Assembly: GCA_945875635.1 (NCBI GenBank)
Contig: CAMCLD010000016.1
Location: 1 to 45,673, forward strand
From: an uncultured Prevotella sp.
GTDB lineage: Bacteria; Bacteroidota; Bacteroidia; Bacteroidales; Bacteroidaceae
Direction of reading: 5' to 3'
DNA: 45,673 nucleotides
This document shows, piece by piece, positions 1-9,039 of this stretch. Position 1 is the stretch's first letter; each line of letters opens with the position of its first letter. The translations under genes and the position numbers were made by a program. The notes beneath the pieces are model-generated. The model was not told the DNA's origin. It ran no database searches and saw nothing but the letters and a program-made list of their open reading frames with translations.

Positions 1-31
1 AACTTGTCAACTAAAAAAAGAATAGAGTACA

Positions 32-1366
32 ATGATTCTAAAGATTACGAAAGAAGAATATCCTGTTGCCATAGCCACACTCGTTGTCATTGCGGCATTC
101 ACTACCCTCACCATACTCAGCTATCCAGACATATTCTTCAAATCTGGAAAATTGGGATATTGGACCATCTTCTACAAAAACTTCAGAATGTCAGGATATG
201 ACTGTTGGTCGTTTATCACCCTATCGAATCTAAGGGTTCATTTCGAGACATCGAGACACCCTCTGTTTCTGTCTGTTCTATATCCTCTATATTGGCTCAA
301 CCAATGGCTGATGGATGCTACAGGACAGAATTGTGCGGTATATATCATGCACGCCATTGACATTTTCTGCGCATTCTATACGTCAATATTCATATTCAGG
401 ATAATGCGCCACGTGGTTTGTGTCGGAAAGGGTGATGCTGCATTGCTCACACTGTCTCTGTTTTCCATTGGTCATATAATGGTTGCTTGCATCGTTCCAG
501 ATCATTTTGTCATATCATTGTTCCTGCTGACACTTACATTATATATAACCGGAAGACATCTCGCTGAGAAAACTCCAATGCCACTTATCAAGACTGGCAT
601 TCTGTTGTTCCTCACTGCTGGCATCACACTCACCAACGGTGCCAAGACATTTATATCCCTTTGGTTTGCAAACAAACGAAAGGCATGGAGTCCAAAAGCC
701 CTGTTTGTGACTGTTTTCATTCCATTAGCCACTCTCCTTGCAATATGGTGCATACAGTATGTAACCATATTGGAACCACAGGAACAGGAAACCAAACGCA
801 TTGAGAACAAGAAACGGAGTCAAGGTAAGGGCAAGGAACTGGATGCATGGGCAGACTCTCGCAACAAATGGTTAACCGACCACAGAGGCAAACCTTTGAG
901 CGACATGCCCATACTCAACCTGACAGATGTGACAACATCGCGAACTAAGACCCTGTCAAGCAATTTTTTCGGAGAATCAATACAACTACATGACAAATAC
1001 CTTCTTGAGGACATGAGCCACACACGCCCCATGTTCGTTGAATACACACATGCATATAACTATATTGCTGAGGCAGTGGCTGTCATACTGTTTCTCATTG
1101 GGTTGTGGATTGGAAGACGAGAGAAATTCATGCTATTGTGTCTTTCGTGGACAGCTATTGACGTCTTGCTGCATTTCGTCCTTGGTTTCGGAATAAATGA
1201 AGTTTATATAATGGCTGCAGACTGGATATTCATAATGCCAATAGCCTATGCATACACTATCAAGCTGTCACATGGAACTACAAAAATTTTAGCAAGGTGT
1301 AGCGTTGCAGTCCTTACGTTGTGGCTTTGCGCATGGAACTGGACTTTGATACTTAACTCCTTCTAA
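32..1366 (+). CDS. polytopic membrane protein of unknown function (possibly DUF6080-type)
   Basis: A 444-residue integral membrane protein. The ATG follows a degenerate copy of the intergenic TTGACGAG repeat. Hydrophobic segments are visible at about residues 12-32, 75-95, 115-190 (several), 228-248 and four more from about 350 to the C-terminus, so roughly ten membrane spans. Between about 255 and 335 lies a charged, Lys/Arg/Glu-rich soluble loop, probably facing one side of the inner membrane. The general plan (many spans, one big polar loop) resembles GT-C-like or O-antigen-related membrane proteins of Bacteroidetes, and I recall a family DUF6080 with this look, but no catalytic motif can be named. 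It is followed by 217 bp of repeats and a separate promoter, so it is probably not in one operon with the next gene. Function unknown; confidence is for the gene being real. Confidence 0.8.
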   Translation: MILKITKEEYPVAIATLVVIAAFTTLTILSYPDIFFKSGKLGYWTIFYKNFRMSGYDCWSFITLSNLRVHFETSRHPLFLSVLYPLYWLNQWLMDATGQNCAVYIMHAIDIFCAFYTSIFIFRIMRHVVCVGKGDAALLTLSLFSIGHIMVACIVPDHFVISLFLLTLTLYITGRHLAEKTPMPLIKTGILLFLTAGITLTNGAKTFISLWFANKRKAWSPKALFVTVFIPLATLLAIWCIQYVTILEPQEQETKRIENKKRSQGKGKELDAWADSRNKWLTDHRGKPLSDMPILNLTDVTTSRTKTLSSNFFGESIQLHDKYLLEDMSHTRPMFVEYTHAYNYIAEAVAVILFLIGLWIGRREKFMLLCLSWTAIDVLLHFVLGFGINEVYIMAADWIFIMPIAYAYTIKLSHGTTKILARCSVAVLTLWLCAWNWTLILNSF

Positions 1367-1380
1367 CTCCTTAACTCAAG

Positions 1381-1540
1381 TTTACTTTTCCCTTCGGCCA
1401 GTGACCGTTGGTTCGCATGTCTTCGACATGCTGTCAGGAGTTTCCTTGAGCTTAGCGAAAAAACGTGTTGAAGACTCACCCCCAATTGTTGACTCGTCAA
1501 CTTGTCAACTTTAAGCAAGTTTTTAACTTGCGAAACTTGA
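1381..1540 (-). repeat. dispersed intergenic repeats (reverse-oriented copies)
   Basis: This spacer contains several pieces found elsewhere. Positions about 1381-1420 are the near-exact reverse complement of about 19470-19508 (shared 12-mer ACCAACGGTCAC on the minus strand). Positions 1415-1431 form a perfect hairpin with GCATGTC/GACATGC arms and a TTC loop. Positions 1488-1510 match the TTGACGAGT/TTGACAAGT family, and about 1526-1539 carry the reverse complement of the GTTTCGCAAGT core also seen near 7240, 19308, 27485 and 45617. Confidence 0.8.
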
Positions 1541-1567
1541 ATTATATCATTTTTTTTTGTAAGTTTG
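1537..1567 (+). promoter_or_regulatory. Bacteroidetes-type promoter of the glycosyltransferase/SpoIID fusion gene
   Basis: TAAGTTTG at 1560-1567 fits the -7 consensus TAnnTTTG. A TTG at 1537-1539 lies 20 nt upstream, the usual spacing for the -33 element. The start codon at 1584 would leave a leader of about ten nucleotides. Confidence 0.65.
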
Positions 1568-1583
1568 CAAAAACATTTGAAAC

Positions 1584-4500
1584 ATGATAAACAAAATAGA
1601 TTGCTTCCTGCCTTATCAGGATTCTAAATCTTCTGAGAATATAATCAGACACCTTGGTGGATCAAGAGTAGTCAGACACATATACCTGATGATAGCTGAC
1701 AAAGAATTAGAGGATACTGAAGCTCCACAGGGATGTTCCTTCATTCATGTCTGCAATATCCTATCCTCTGCTACAATGCATAGAATAGCCAAGGAATGTG
1801 CAGCCGACTATGCACTGTGCATACTCAAACTGACAGATATCACCATGGGGACACATGCCATTGAGCGAATGGCAAGAGTGGCTGACGATACTGATGCTGC
1901 CCTACTCTACTCTGACCACTACTCCGTCGAAAATGGAAATACCATAAAGCATCCTGCCATTGAATATCAGGAAGGAAGCATCAGGGATGACTTCGATTTT
2001 GGCTCAGTGGTAATGATTAACGGTGAGGCTCTGAGAGAATATGCAAGGACGGAAGAATGCGCCAACTATTTATCTGCTGGATGGTATGACCTTAGGCTGT
2101 GGCTTAGCAGATGGGGAAGCATTATTCATCTCAATGAGATTCTATACACAGAAAAAGAACTTGACCTGAGAGCGAGTGGAGAGAGACAATTCGATTATGT
2201 AAACCCGAAAAACAGGAACTCACAGATTGAGATGGAGCAGGTTGCCACGAAACATCTGGAAGCCATCGGAGCACTTGTTGACACTTCAGCTTATGAAAGG
2301 CCTGACTTCAACGAACAGGAATTTGAAATTGAGGCATCAGTAGTCATTCCCGTCTTCAACAGAGAGAAGACAATATGCAACGCCGTAGATAGTGCCCTGT
2401 CACAACAGACAAACTTCAGATACAACGTCATTGTTGTCGATAACCACTCAACAGATGCCACAACGGAACTACTGTGCAAGTACCATGACAACAAGAAGCT
2501 TGTACATATCATTCCAGATAATACAGGATTGGGAATAGGGGGATGCTGGAATGTTGCAATAGACGACAGCCGATGTGGACGCTTCGCCATACAGCTTGAC
2601 AGCGATGACCTCTACTCTTCTCCATATACCCTACAGAGAGTTGTCGATGCTTTCCATGAACAAAATGCAGCAATGATAATAGGGGCATACAGAATGTGCG
2701 ACTTCAACCTCAACACGCTGCCACCGGGTATTATTGACCACAGAGAGTGGACAGAAAACAACGGATGCAACAATGCACTTCGAATAAACGGTCTTGGTGC
2801 CCCAAGAGCATTCTTCACACCTTTAGCAAGACAAATAAGGTTTCCAGACACAAGCTATGGAGAGGATTACGCAATGGGACTCTCATTCTCACGCCACTAC
2901 AGGATTGGTCGCATATACGACGAGCTGTATCTTTGCAGAAGATGGGGAGGCAACAGCGACGCTGCATTAAGCATAGACAGGGTAAATGCAAACAACTTCT
3001 ATAAGGATAGCTTAAGAACTATCGAGATTGCTGCCCGCAAGAAGATGAACTCCATCAACGCAAGAACGTATGGACAAAACGGTAATGGGCGAATTTACAG
3101 AAAGAACGCAGTAGATGAACAGAGAACAGAAAGTGGCATCAAGCGTTTCCTTACAAGACAACTGGAGACATGGAAAGATGCCAACATGAGGTTTGCAGCA
3201 TTACAGGACGTCAAGACAAGAACCGTTGGGGACAATGCGTTCTGGACACTACAGTTCAACCCAGCAAGAATAGGAAGCACTGCCGCCAATATCGACAGGA
3301 AAGCCATTGAGAAAAGGAAATGTTTCCTATGTGCCGAGAACAGGCCGAAAGAGCAGATTACAAGAAACCTGCCAGGTGGATTTGAGCTCCTCGTCAACCC
3401 ATATCCAATACTGCCAGAGCATTTTACCATACCATCCCTTGACCATAAACCACAGCGTATAATAGACAATTTCCACGAGATAACAGAAATATTGAGGCTG
3501 TTCCCAGAACTTACCGTCTTCTACAATGGACCGAAATGTGGAGCAAGCGCACCAGACCATTGCCATTTTCAGGCAGTCTCCACGGGTTTGCTGCCTCTTC
3601 AGAAAGAATGGCGAAGGCTGTATGGTAGCATAGAATGGATTGTTGGCAGGAATGAAGTTAATGGAATAGGACTTATCAAAGATTATCCCATACCGGCATA
3701 CCTCATAAGAAGTGACGATACAGACAACACAAACAGGCTCTTCTGTATGCTATACAACGCCATGCCAATGCAGATAGATGACGAGGAACCAATGATGAAT
3801 ATAGTAGCATGGAAGGAAGAGGAATTTACCATTGTAGTAGTATTCCCGAGGAGAAGACACAGACCACTGTGCTATTATGCCAATGGTAAGGAACAGCACC
3901 TCATAAGTCCCGGAGCACTTGACATGTCTGGACTCGTCATTACTCCAATAGAGGAAGATTACAACACCTTGACAGAGAAAGATGTTGAAAGCATATTCAA
4001 CGAAATAGCAATCAGTAAGGTTCAGGAGACAACAATCAACGCAAAACTTACTGACATCGCACTCATGAAAGAGAAAGGCGAAGAAAACAAGAATGAACAT
4101 ACAGAACCGCTTGTCAGCGTAGGTATAGTAAGTGGTAAGGAAATACGGTTTTACCTGCACAAACCATTCACGGCCAAAGGTGAAAACATTGAAGGAGAAC
4201 AGATAGCTGGAATCAGCGACGGAGGCATTCTCTGGAATGGTGAATGCTATAGGGAACTGACTTTCACACCAAGTGACCCAGATGCTACGTTCTCTATCTC
4301 GGATGTCGTAATAGGAATTGATTTCCACTGGGAAAGGAAAGAGACACAAACATTCATGGGTGCACTGAGACTCGTGGTGGAGTCTGGATGCATCTGTGCA
4401 ATAAACGACCTCCCGGTCGAAAGTTATATAACAAGTGTCATCGCAAGTGAGATGAAAGCCACTGCCTCACTGGAACTGTTGAAGGCTCATGCCGTAATAT

Positions 4501-5339
4501 CCAGAAGCTGGCTGTTGGCACAAATGGAGAAAAGACGGAACAACGAGGGTAAAGACGGTGGGTTCTTCACCATACAGAAAAATGCCGATTGCTTAATACG
4601 CTGGCATGACGGGGGAGACCATACTATTTTCGATGTATGCGCAGACGACCATTGCCAAAGATACCAAGGAATTACCAAAGCTGACAACCCTAATGTCGAG
4701 AAAGCCGTCAACGAGACTAAAGGACAGGTGCTCACTTATGACGGAAAAATATGCGACACCAGATTCGGCAAATGCTGTGGTGGCGCAACAGAAGAATTCC
4801 AATATTGCTGGGAAGATGTGCAAAAACCATATTTAGTGTCTGTTGAAGACCCCTTCTGTAACACATCCGACAAGAAAATTCTGTCACAGGTACTCAACGA
4901 TTACGACCTTGAGACAACAGACTTTTACAGATGGACTGTGGAACTGTCACAGAAGGAGATAACAGAACTGGTAAGCAGCCGTCTCAATATGAACATAGGA
5001 AAGATAAAAGACCTCATACCTCTCAAGACGGGAAAAAGCGGAAGGATAAGCCTACTCTCCATTGTTGGAACAGAGAAGACCGTCAACATAGGCAAAGAAC
5101 TTGAGATAAGGCGTACATTAAGTCATTCTCATCTCTACAGTTCAGCCTTCACCATAGAGAAAAAAGGAATGGATGCAGAAGGACTGCCCACAGCATTCAT
5201 ACTCCATGGCTCAGGATGGGGACACGGAGTAGGACTTTGCCAGATAGGTGCAGCTGTAATGGGAGAGAAAGGATATAAATATGACGAGATACTGAAATTC
5301 TATTACAGAGATTCTGAAATCACGACACTATATAATTAA
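1584..5339 (+). CDS. four-part fusion: GT-A-like + GT2 glycosyltransferase + DUF4922/HIT-like phosphorylase + SpoIID/LytB domain
   Basis: The 1251-residue product has no signal peptide or membrane segment. Residues 1-240 look like a degenerate GT-A domain: the LLYSDHY stretch near 107-113 replaces a DxD. Residues 251-480 are a GT2 domain (VVIPVFNRE at 253, LDSDD at 338-342, GED at 426-428). Residues about 500-800 resemble DUF4922: Cys580-x2-Cys583 (FLC context) and HCHFQ at 659-663, the HxHxQ signature of GalT, Ap4A phosphorylase and GDP-galactose phosphorylases. Residues about 840-1251 are SpoIID/LytB: SEM with the probable catalytic Glu956, a CCGG motif at 1064-1067, and [16 protein letters not shown] at 1208-1223. 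SpoIID family members cleave peptidoglycan glycan strands; LytB members enhance amidases. An AmpG-like permease follows 144 bp downstream. A role joining sugar-nucleotide chemistry to wall glycan turnover is inference. Each domain is clear; the combined activity is unknown. Confidence 0.85.
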   Translation: MINKIDCFLPYQDSKSSENIIRHLGGSRVVRHIYLMIADKELEDTEAPQGCSFIHVCNILSSATMHRIAKECAADYALCILKLTDITMGTHAIERMARVADDTDAALLYSDHYSVENGNTIKHPAIEYQEGSIRDDFDFGSVVMINGEALREYARTEECANYLSAGWYDLRLWLSRWGSIIHLNEILYTEKELDLRASGERQFDYVNPKNRNSQIEMEQVATKHLEAIGALVDTSAYERPDFNEQEFEIEASVVIPVFNREKTICNAVDSALSQQTNFRYNVIVVDNHSTDATTELLCKYHDNKKLVHIIPDNTGLGIGGCWNVAIDDSRCGRFAIQLDSDDLYSSPYTLQRVVDAFHEQNAAMIIGAYRMCDFNLNTLPPGIIDHREWTENNGCNNALRINGLGAPRAFFTPLARQIRFPDTSYGEDYAMGLSFSRHYRIGRIYDELYLCRRWGGNSDAALSIDRVNANNFYKDSLRTIEIAARKKMNSINARTYGQNGNGRIYRKNAVDEQRTESGIKRFLTRQLETWKDANMRFAALQDVKTRTVGDNAFWTLQFNPARIGSTAANIDRKAIEKRKCFLCAENRPKEQITRNLPGGFELLVNPYPILPEHFTIPSLDHKPQRIIDNFHEITEILRLFPELTVFYNGPKCGASAPDHCHFQAVSTGLLPLQKEWRRLYGSIEWIVGRNEVNGIGLIKDYPIPAYLIRSDDTDNTNRLFCMLYNAMPMQIDDEEPMMNIVAWKEEEFTIVVVFPRRRHRPLCYYANGKEQHLISPGALDMSGLVITPIEEDYNTLTEKDVESIFNEIAISKVQETTINAKLTDIALMKEKGEENKNEHTEPLVSVGIVSGKEIRFYLHKPFTAKGENIEGEQIAGISDGGILWNGECYRELTFTPSDPDATFSISDVVIGIDFHWERKETQTFMGALRLVVESGCICAINDLPVESYITSVIASEMKATASLELLKAHAVISRSWLLAQMEKRRNNEGKDGGFFTIQKNADCLIRWHDGGDHTIFDVCADDHCQRYQGITKADNPNVEKAVNETKGQVLTYDGKICDTRFGKCCGGATEEFQYCWEDVQKPYLVSVEDPFCNTSDKKILSQVLNDYDLETTDFYRWTVELSQKEITELVSSRLNMNIGKIKDLIPLKTGKSGRISLLSIVGTEKTVNIGKELEIRRTLSHSHLYSSAFTIEKKGMDAEGLPTAFILHGSGWGHGVGLCQIGAAVMGEKGYKYDEILKFYYRDSEITTLYN

Positions 5340-5343
5340 TTTT

Positions 5344-5460
5344 AGTTGACGAGTCAACAAGTTATTACCTTTAGGGTTCAGGTCTTAAGGGCTTAAGGTG
5401 AAATTACCTAATAACCTTTTAACCTAATAACCTTTCAACCTTTATTTGGGTAAGGCTTCT
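5344..5460. repeat. composite intergenic repeat (families A and B) plus AACCTAATAACC tract
   Basis: AGTTGACGAGTCAACAAGTT at 5344-5363 is followed within about ten bases by TTCAGGTCTTAAGG and TTAAGGTG. The same order occurs at 12115-12195 and 28408-28459. It is followed by a short ACCTAATAACCTTTT-type tract up to about 5450. Confidence 0.8.
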
Positions 5461-5483
5461 ACAATCACTAACAATATGGAATT

Positions 5484-6773
5484 ATGAAAAGAATAGACAA
5501 GGCATGGAGATGGGTTCCATCACTGTATTTCGCAGAAGGACTGCCAAACGTACTCGTGACAGGACTTGCTCCTGTGATGTACATGCAAATGGGACTGTCT
5601 GATGCAGAACTTGCACTCTACACAGGATGGCTTGCACTGCCATGGGTAATTAAACCTTTATGGAGTCCTTTTATCGACCTTTTGAAGACCAAGCGATGGT
5701 GGGTTCTGTCCATGCAATTACTAATAGGAGCTGCACTTGCAGGTATAGCATTCACAATACCAACGGCTTTCTGGTTTCAAGGAACAATGTTCTTCCTTTT
5801 CGTAATGGCATTTGCAAGCGCAACACACGACATCTCGGCAGACGGATTCTACATGATAGAACTCAATGCTCACAAGCAGGCATTGTTCGTGGGCATCAGA
5901 AATACATTCTATAGGATTGCCGTAATTTTCGGAAACGGCATACTCATATCATTTGCCGGAGTGCTGCAAGTGGTGTTCCGAAACAAGATAGCATTCTCAT
6001 GGAGCCTTATCTTCTACGGACTCGCCGGATTGTTCATCGCTCTTTGGTTATACCATGGTGTGGCAATGCCACGACCAAAGGATGACAGTCAGTCTGGAGA
6101 AAGCCTGCGCGAGGTAGCAAAAGGACTACACTCCATGTTTGCAAGTTTCTTTACAAAGTTCCCAGTCAGACAGACAATAGCCGTATTGATGTTCTTGCTC
6201 TTCTACAGATTCCCTGAAGCTCTGCTGAATACAATGACTAAAACATTCCTTATGAGACCAAACTCGCACGGGGGACTCGGATTGTCACCTCAGGAATTCG
6301 GACTTGCCAATGGAACCATCGGACTAATAGGACTACTGCTCGGAGGCATTGTAGGAGGTGTGCTCGTAAGTCGTGACGGAATGAAAAAGTGGCTTTGGCC
6401 TATGGTCTGCGCCATCACTCTTCCTGACGTCGTCTATATAATACTGAGCTATACACTAATCTCAGACATGACAATAGTGAGCCTCTGCCTTTTCATAGAA
6501 CAGTTTGGATATGGACTCGGATTCACAGCACTCACATTATACATGCTGTATTACAGTCAGGGACAATACAAGACAAGCCATTACGCCGTTTGTACCGGAA
6601 TATCATACCTCGGTCTCATGTTACCGGGCATGTTGTCTGGATTCATAAAGGATGCTGTGGGCTATCGCATGTTCTTTATCATTGTCATGGCAAGCTGCGC
6701 CATTACTTTCCTTGTGACCGCCTTTCTGAAAATAGACCCATACTTTGGCAAGAACTCAGACAAAACGGAATAA
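5484..6773 (+). CDS. AmpG-like MFS permease
   Basis: The 429-residue protein has about twelve hydrophobic segments. The N-terminal YFAEGLPNVLVTGLAPV, the early WVIKPLWSPFID and the ATHDISADGFYM stretch (about 112-123, compare ATQDIA-D in AmpG) place it in the AmpG branch of the major facilitator superfamily. Classical AmpG imports GlcNAc-anhydroMurNAc muropeptides from the periplasm for recycling. The upstream gene ends in a SpoIID/LytB domain that could release such fragments, so the pairing is suggestive. The 144-bp gap holds a repeat but no clear promoter or terminator, so co-transcription is likely. Substrate not proven; other sugar or peptide cargo is possible. Confidence 0.85.
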   Translation: MKRIDKAWRWVPSLYFAEGLPNVLVTGLAPVMYMQMGLSDAELALYTGWLALPWVIKPLWSPFIDLLKTKRWWVLSMQLLIGAALAGIAFTIPTAFWFQGTMFFLFVMAFASATHDISADGFYMIELNAHKQALFVGIRNTFYRIAVIFGNGILISFAGVLQVVFRNKIAFSWSLIFYGLAGLFIALWLYHGVAMPRPKDDSQSGESLREVAKGLHSMFASFFTKFPVRQTIAVLMFLLFYRFPEALLNTMTKTFLMRPNSHGGLGLSPQEFGLANGTIGLIGLLLGGIVGGVLVSRDGMKKWLWPMVCAITLPDVVYIILSYTLISDMTIVSLCLFIEQFGYGLGFTALTLYMLYYSQGQYKTSHYAVCTGISYLGLMLPGMLSGFIKDAVGYRMFFIIVMASCAITFLVTAFLKIDPYFGKNSDKTE

Positions 6774-6838
6774 TGAATCAACAAATTTTTCAAGTATTTA
6801 TATTTTAAAGAGCTTACGTTGATTAAACGTCAAACATT

Positions 6839-7018
6839 ATGATTTGCTCTAACAAAGAACTATACAACGAATCTCTTGGCATTGCTTTGGTGTTGATGCT
6901 GTTTTTTGCTTTCTATTTTCTCTTAGCAAGGACACCCGACAAGCGCATCTTCACAAACTATCTAAGGTCGCGCAGGCTCATGGCAGGTGCCCTGTTGACA
7001 CTGACAACGACCTCATAA
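6839..7018 (+). pseudogene. 59-codon ORF, likely remnant of a membrane-anchored regulator
   Basis: ATG at 6839 opens 59 codons ending TAA. The product has a single hydrophobic segment (about residues 13-29) followed by ARTPDKRIFTNYLRSRR and a second hydrophobic stretch that stops abruptly. From memory, this order (membrane span, then ARTP-x-K-x-F-x-NY-x-RSRR) matches the N-terminus of Prevotella helix-turn-helix proteins with an N-terminal membrane domain, so I read it as a truncated remnant. No convincing promoter is seen. It could also be a genuine small membrane protein. A perfect hairpin lies 21 nt after the stop. Confidence 0.45.
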
Positions 7019-7039
7019 TCTCACGCAAAGCATTGCATC

Positions 7040-7065
7040 GGGCATCGCAAAGCATTGCGATGCCC
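7040..7065 (+). terminator. perfect 11-bp hairpin after the 59-codon ORF
   Basis: GGGCATCGCAA at 7040-7050 pairs exactly with TTGCGATGCCC at 7055-7065 around an AGCA loop. Only a weak T-containing tail (TTGTCATATAG) follows, so terminator activity is uncertain. Confidence 0.45.
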
Positions 7066-7084
7066 TTGTCATATAGTTTAACTT

Positions 7085-7265
7085 TCTCCCTAACCACCAT
7101 ATGAGGTTATTAGGTGTGAGGGTGAGGTGATTTCACCTTAAAACCTGAAATGGAAATGGCTTAACATAACTCCTCATCATAACTTCCCATCATAACTCCT
7201 CCTTCTAACTCCCTTTAACTCCTTATGTTGAGCACTTGCGAAACATAAACTCCCCATCATAAGAT
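7085..7265. repeat. low-complexity spacer with dispersed AACTCC-type and GTTTCGCAAGT-type repeats
   Basis: The spacer has repeated CATAACTCC / TAACTCC words (about 7165-7223), then TGTTGAGCACTTGCGAA (about 7224-7240), the same word order as at 19440-19470. No gene is visible here. Confidence 0.65.
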
Positions 7266-7338
7266 GTATATCTGCATCATTTACCCACGTATGGATATTT
7301 TTTTTATTTTACTGATGCGTATTCTCATGTATTTATTG

Positions 7339-7346
7339 TAAATTTG
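7339..7346 (+). promoter_or_regulatory. -7 promoter element of the SH3-domain gene
   Basis: TAAATTTG matches TAnnTTTG exactly, 41 nt before the start codon at 7388. The -33 region is T-rich without a clear TTTG. Confidence 0.5.
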
Positions 7347-7387
7347 CATCCTAATAACAATTGTAACAACAACGAAAAAGAGAAACC

Positions 7388-7882
7388 ATGAGGAAAATGT
7401 TGTTTTTGACTCTAATGAGTCTTATGACTATCAACTGCTTGGCTCAATTCCAATCACAGGGTCTTGTGAAAAATGAAGGGGGGTACACCAATGTACGTTC
7501 CGGATGCGGAACGAACTATCGCATAGTGGATAAATATATGGATGGGACTTGCATAAACTACACTGACCTTGGCAACGGATGGGTCGCCGTGTATGACGGC
7601 TCTACTGATGGCTACGCCAGTAAAATAGGATATATGGCGAGAAACAAGGTCGTTGATTATCCACGAGATGACGTGGAACCTTTCTTTGTCGTTGACGAAG
7701 GTGGATATACCAATGTAAGGAAAGCTCCTGGTGGTGCCATAAGCAGCAAGGTAAAAGATGGCTCCATCGTCCTTGGCAACGTAAATGACATGGACAAGAA
7801 ATGGATAAGGGTATATACACAAGGTGGCAGACTGCTGGGATACATGTCTGCATCGAAACTTGAGTTTTGGGGCAGACCTTAA
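7388..7882 (+). CDS. secreted protein with two bacterial SH3-like domains
   Basis: The 164-residue product starts with a typical signal peptide (MRKMLFLTLMSLMTINCLAQ, cleavage near residue 19). The mature part has two related modules, each opening with EGGYTNVR (about residues 30 and 104) and continuing with a GNGW or DKKW -x-VY strand, the layout of bacterial SH3 domains. Such domains usually bind wall peptides or other envelope ligands; the protein is probably periplasmic. It has its own promoter and stands alone between repeat-rich spacers. No enzyme domain is present. The specific ligand is unknown. Confidence 0.85.
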   Translation: MRKMLFLTLMSLMTINCLAQFQSQGLVKNEGGYTNVRSGCGTNYRIVDKYMDGTCINYTDLGNGWVAVYDGSTDGYASKIGYMARNKVVDYPRDDVEPFFVVDEGGYTNVRKAPGGAISSKVKDGSIVLGNVNDMDKKWIRVYTQGGRLLGYMSASKLEFWGRP

Positions 7883-7911
7883 GACCTTAAACCTTATGAA
7901 GTCTTCATAAA

Positions 7912-7990
7912 TTGAAGATGGAAGATGGAAAATTGAAGATGGATTTTTCAACTTTCAATTTTCAATTTTCAATTTTCAACTTTCAAAAAC
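7912..7990. repeat. ATTTTCAA / GAAGATGG low-complexity tract
   Basis: The 119-bp gap between the SH3 gene and the aldolase gene consists mostly of GAAGATGGAA words followed by four to five TTTCAATT/TTTCAACT words. Arms such as GAAAATTG and CAATTTTC are complementary, so the transcript could fold. No promoter is evident for the next gene. A TTATGAAG/CTTCATAA palindrome lies at 7894-7910. Confidence 0.75.
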
Positions 7991-8001
7991 CTTAAAAAAA
8001 T

Positions 8002-9039
8002 ATGATTTCATTTGAATGCGACTATAACAACGGTGCCCATCCAAAGGTACTGCAGAGACTTGTTGAGACAAACGACGAGAAAACACTGTGCTATGGCTTT
8101 GACAAATACTGCGATGCGGCTAAGGAAAAGATAAAAAAGATATGCGATGCTCCCAATGCGCAGGTGTGTTTCCTTGTGGGAGGCACACAAACCAACGCTA
8201 CCATCATAGACTCCATACTACATACTTATGAGGGTGTGGTGAGCGTGGCAACAGGACATATAAACACACACGAGGCTGGAGCGATAGAGTTTACAGAACA
8301 TAAGGTAATAACCATTGGTGAGAAGGACGGAAAGATGGAGGCTGCCGTCCTCGACAAATATCTCGATGACTTCATGCACGATGGCAACGCCTCTCACTCT
8401 GTCTATCCAGGAATGGTATATATCACTTTCCCGACAGAGTACGGAACGCTATACACTGCCAAGGAACTGGATGAGCTGTACTGTATATGCCGGAAATACG
8501 ACATACCTCTTTATGTTGACGGAGCACGGCTGGGATATGGACTCACAGCCACTGGCAATGATATCTCCCTACAGTATCTTGCCCACCACTGCGACGTGTT
8601 CTACATAGGAGGAACTAAAATCGGAGCATTGTGCGGCGAGGCTGTAGTGTTCACACACAACAACGCACATCCACATCTGTTCAACATCATCAAGCAACAC
8701 GGAGCTTTGGTGGCAAAAGGAAGGTTGCTCGGACTACAGTTTGAAGCTCTGTTCACAGACAACCTCTATTTTGAAATATCACGGAATGCCAACGAGAAGG
8801 CTGAGCGCATGAGGGACATGTTCCAGAGGAAAGGCTGCCGATTCTTTATAGAGTCACCAACAAACCAGCAGTTTGTCATTCTCCGCAACGAGCAGGTGAA
8901 GAGACTGGAGAAAGAAGTGATTTTCACGCATTGGGGCAAATATGACCATGAGCATACCATTTGCCGTTTCGTTACCAGTTGGGCAACGACTGACGAAGAC
9001 CTCAATGTGCTTGAAGAGATATTGGAAAGGTCCTTGTGA
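8002..9039 (+). CDS. PLP-dependent low-specificity L-threonine aldolase-like enzyme
   Basis: The 345-residue protein has the fold-type I PLP layout of the threonine aldolase / beta-eliminating lyase family. GGTQTNA at 60-66 is the phosphate-binding region, YVDGARLGYG at 171-180 supplies Asp173 for the pyridine nitrogen and Arg176, and GGTKIGALCGEA at 203-214 contains Lys206, the probable Schiff-base lysine. Family members cleave L-threonine or L-allo-threonine to glycine and acetaldehyde in the cytoplasm. Length is normal for the family. The 3' end overlaps the convergent lipoprotein gene by 38 bp. Stereospecificity cannot be read from sequence. Confidence 0.9.
   Translation: MISFECDYNNGAHPKVLQRLVETNDEKTLCYGFDKYCDAAKEKIKKICDAPNAQVCFLVGGTQTNATIIDSILHTYEGVVSVATGHINTHEAGAIEFTEHKVITIGEKDGKMEAAVLDKYLDDFMHDGNASHSVYPGMVYITFPTEYGTLYTAKELDELYCICRKYDIPLYVDGARLGYGLTATGNDISLQYLAHHCDVFYIGGTKIGALCGEAVVFTHNNAHPHLFNIIKQHGALVAKGRLLGLQFEALFTDNLYFEISRNANEKAERMRDMFQRKGCRFFIESPTNQQFVILRNEQVKRLEKEVIFTHWGKYDHEHTICRFVTSWATTDEDLNVLEEILERSL

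Noticed and set aside
3750..4349. 199-codon open frame on the minus strand
   Set aside because: Antisense within the fusion gene, at the HIT-SpoIID linker.
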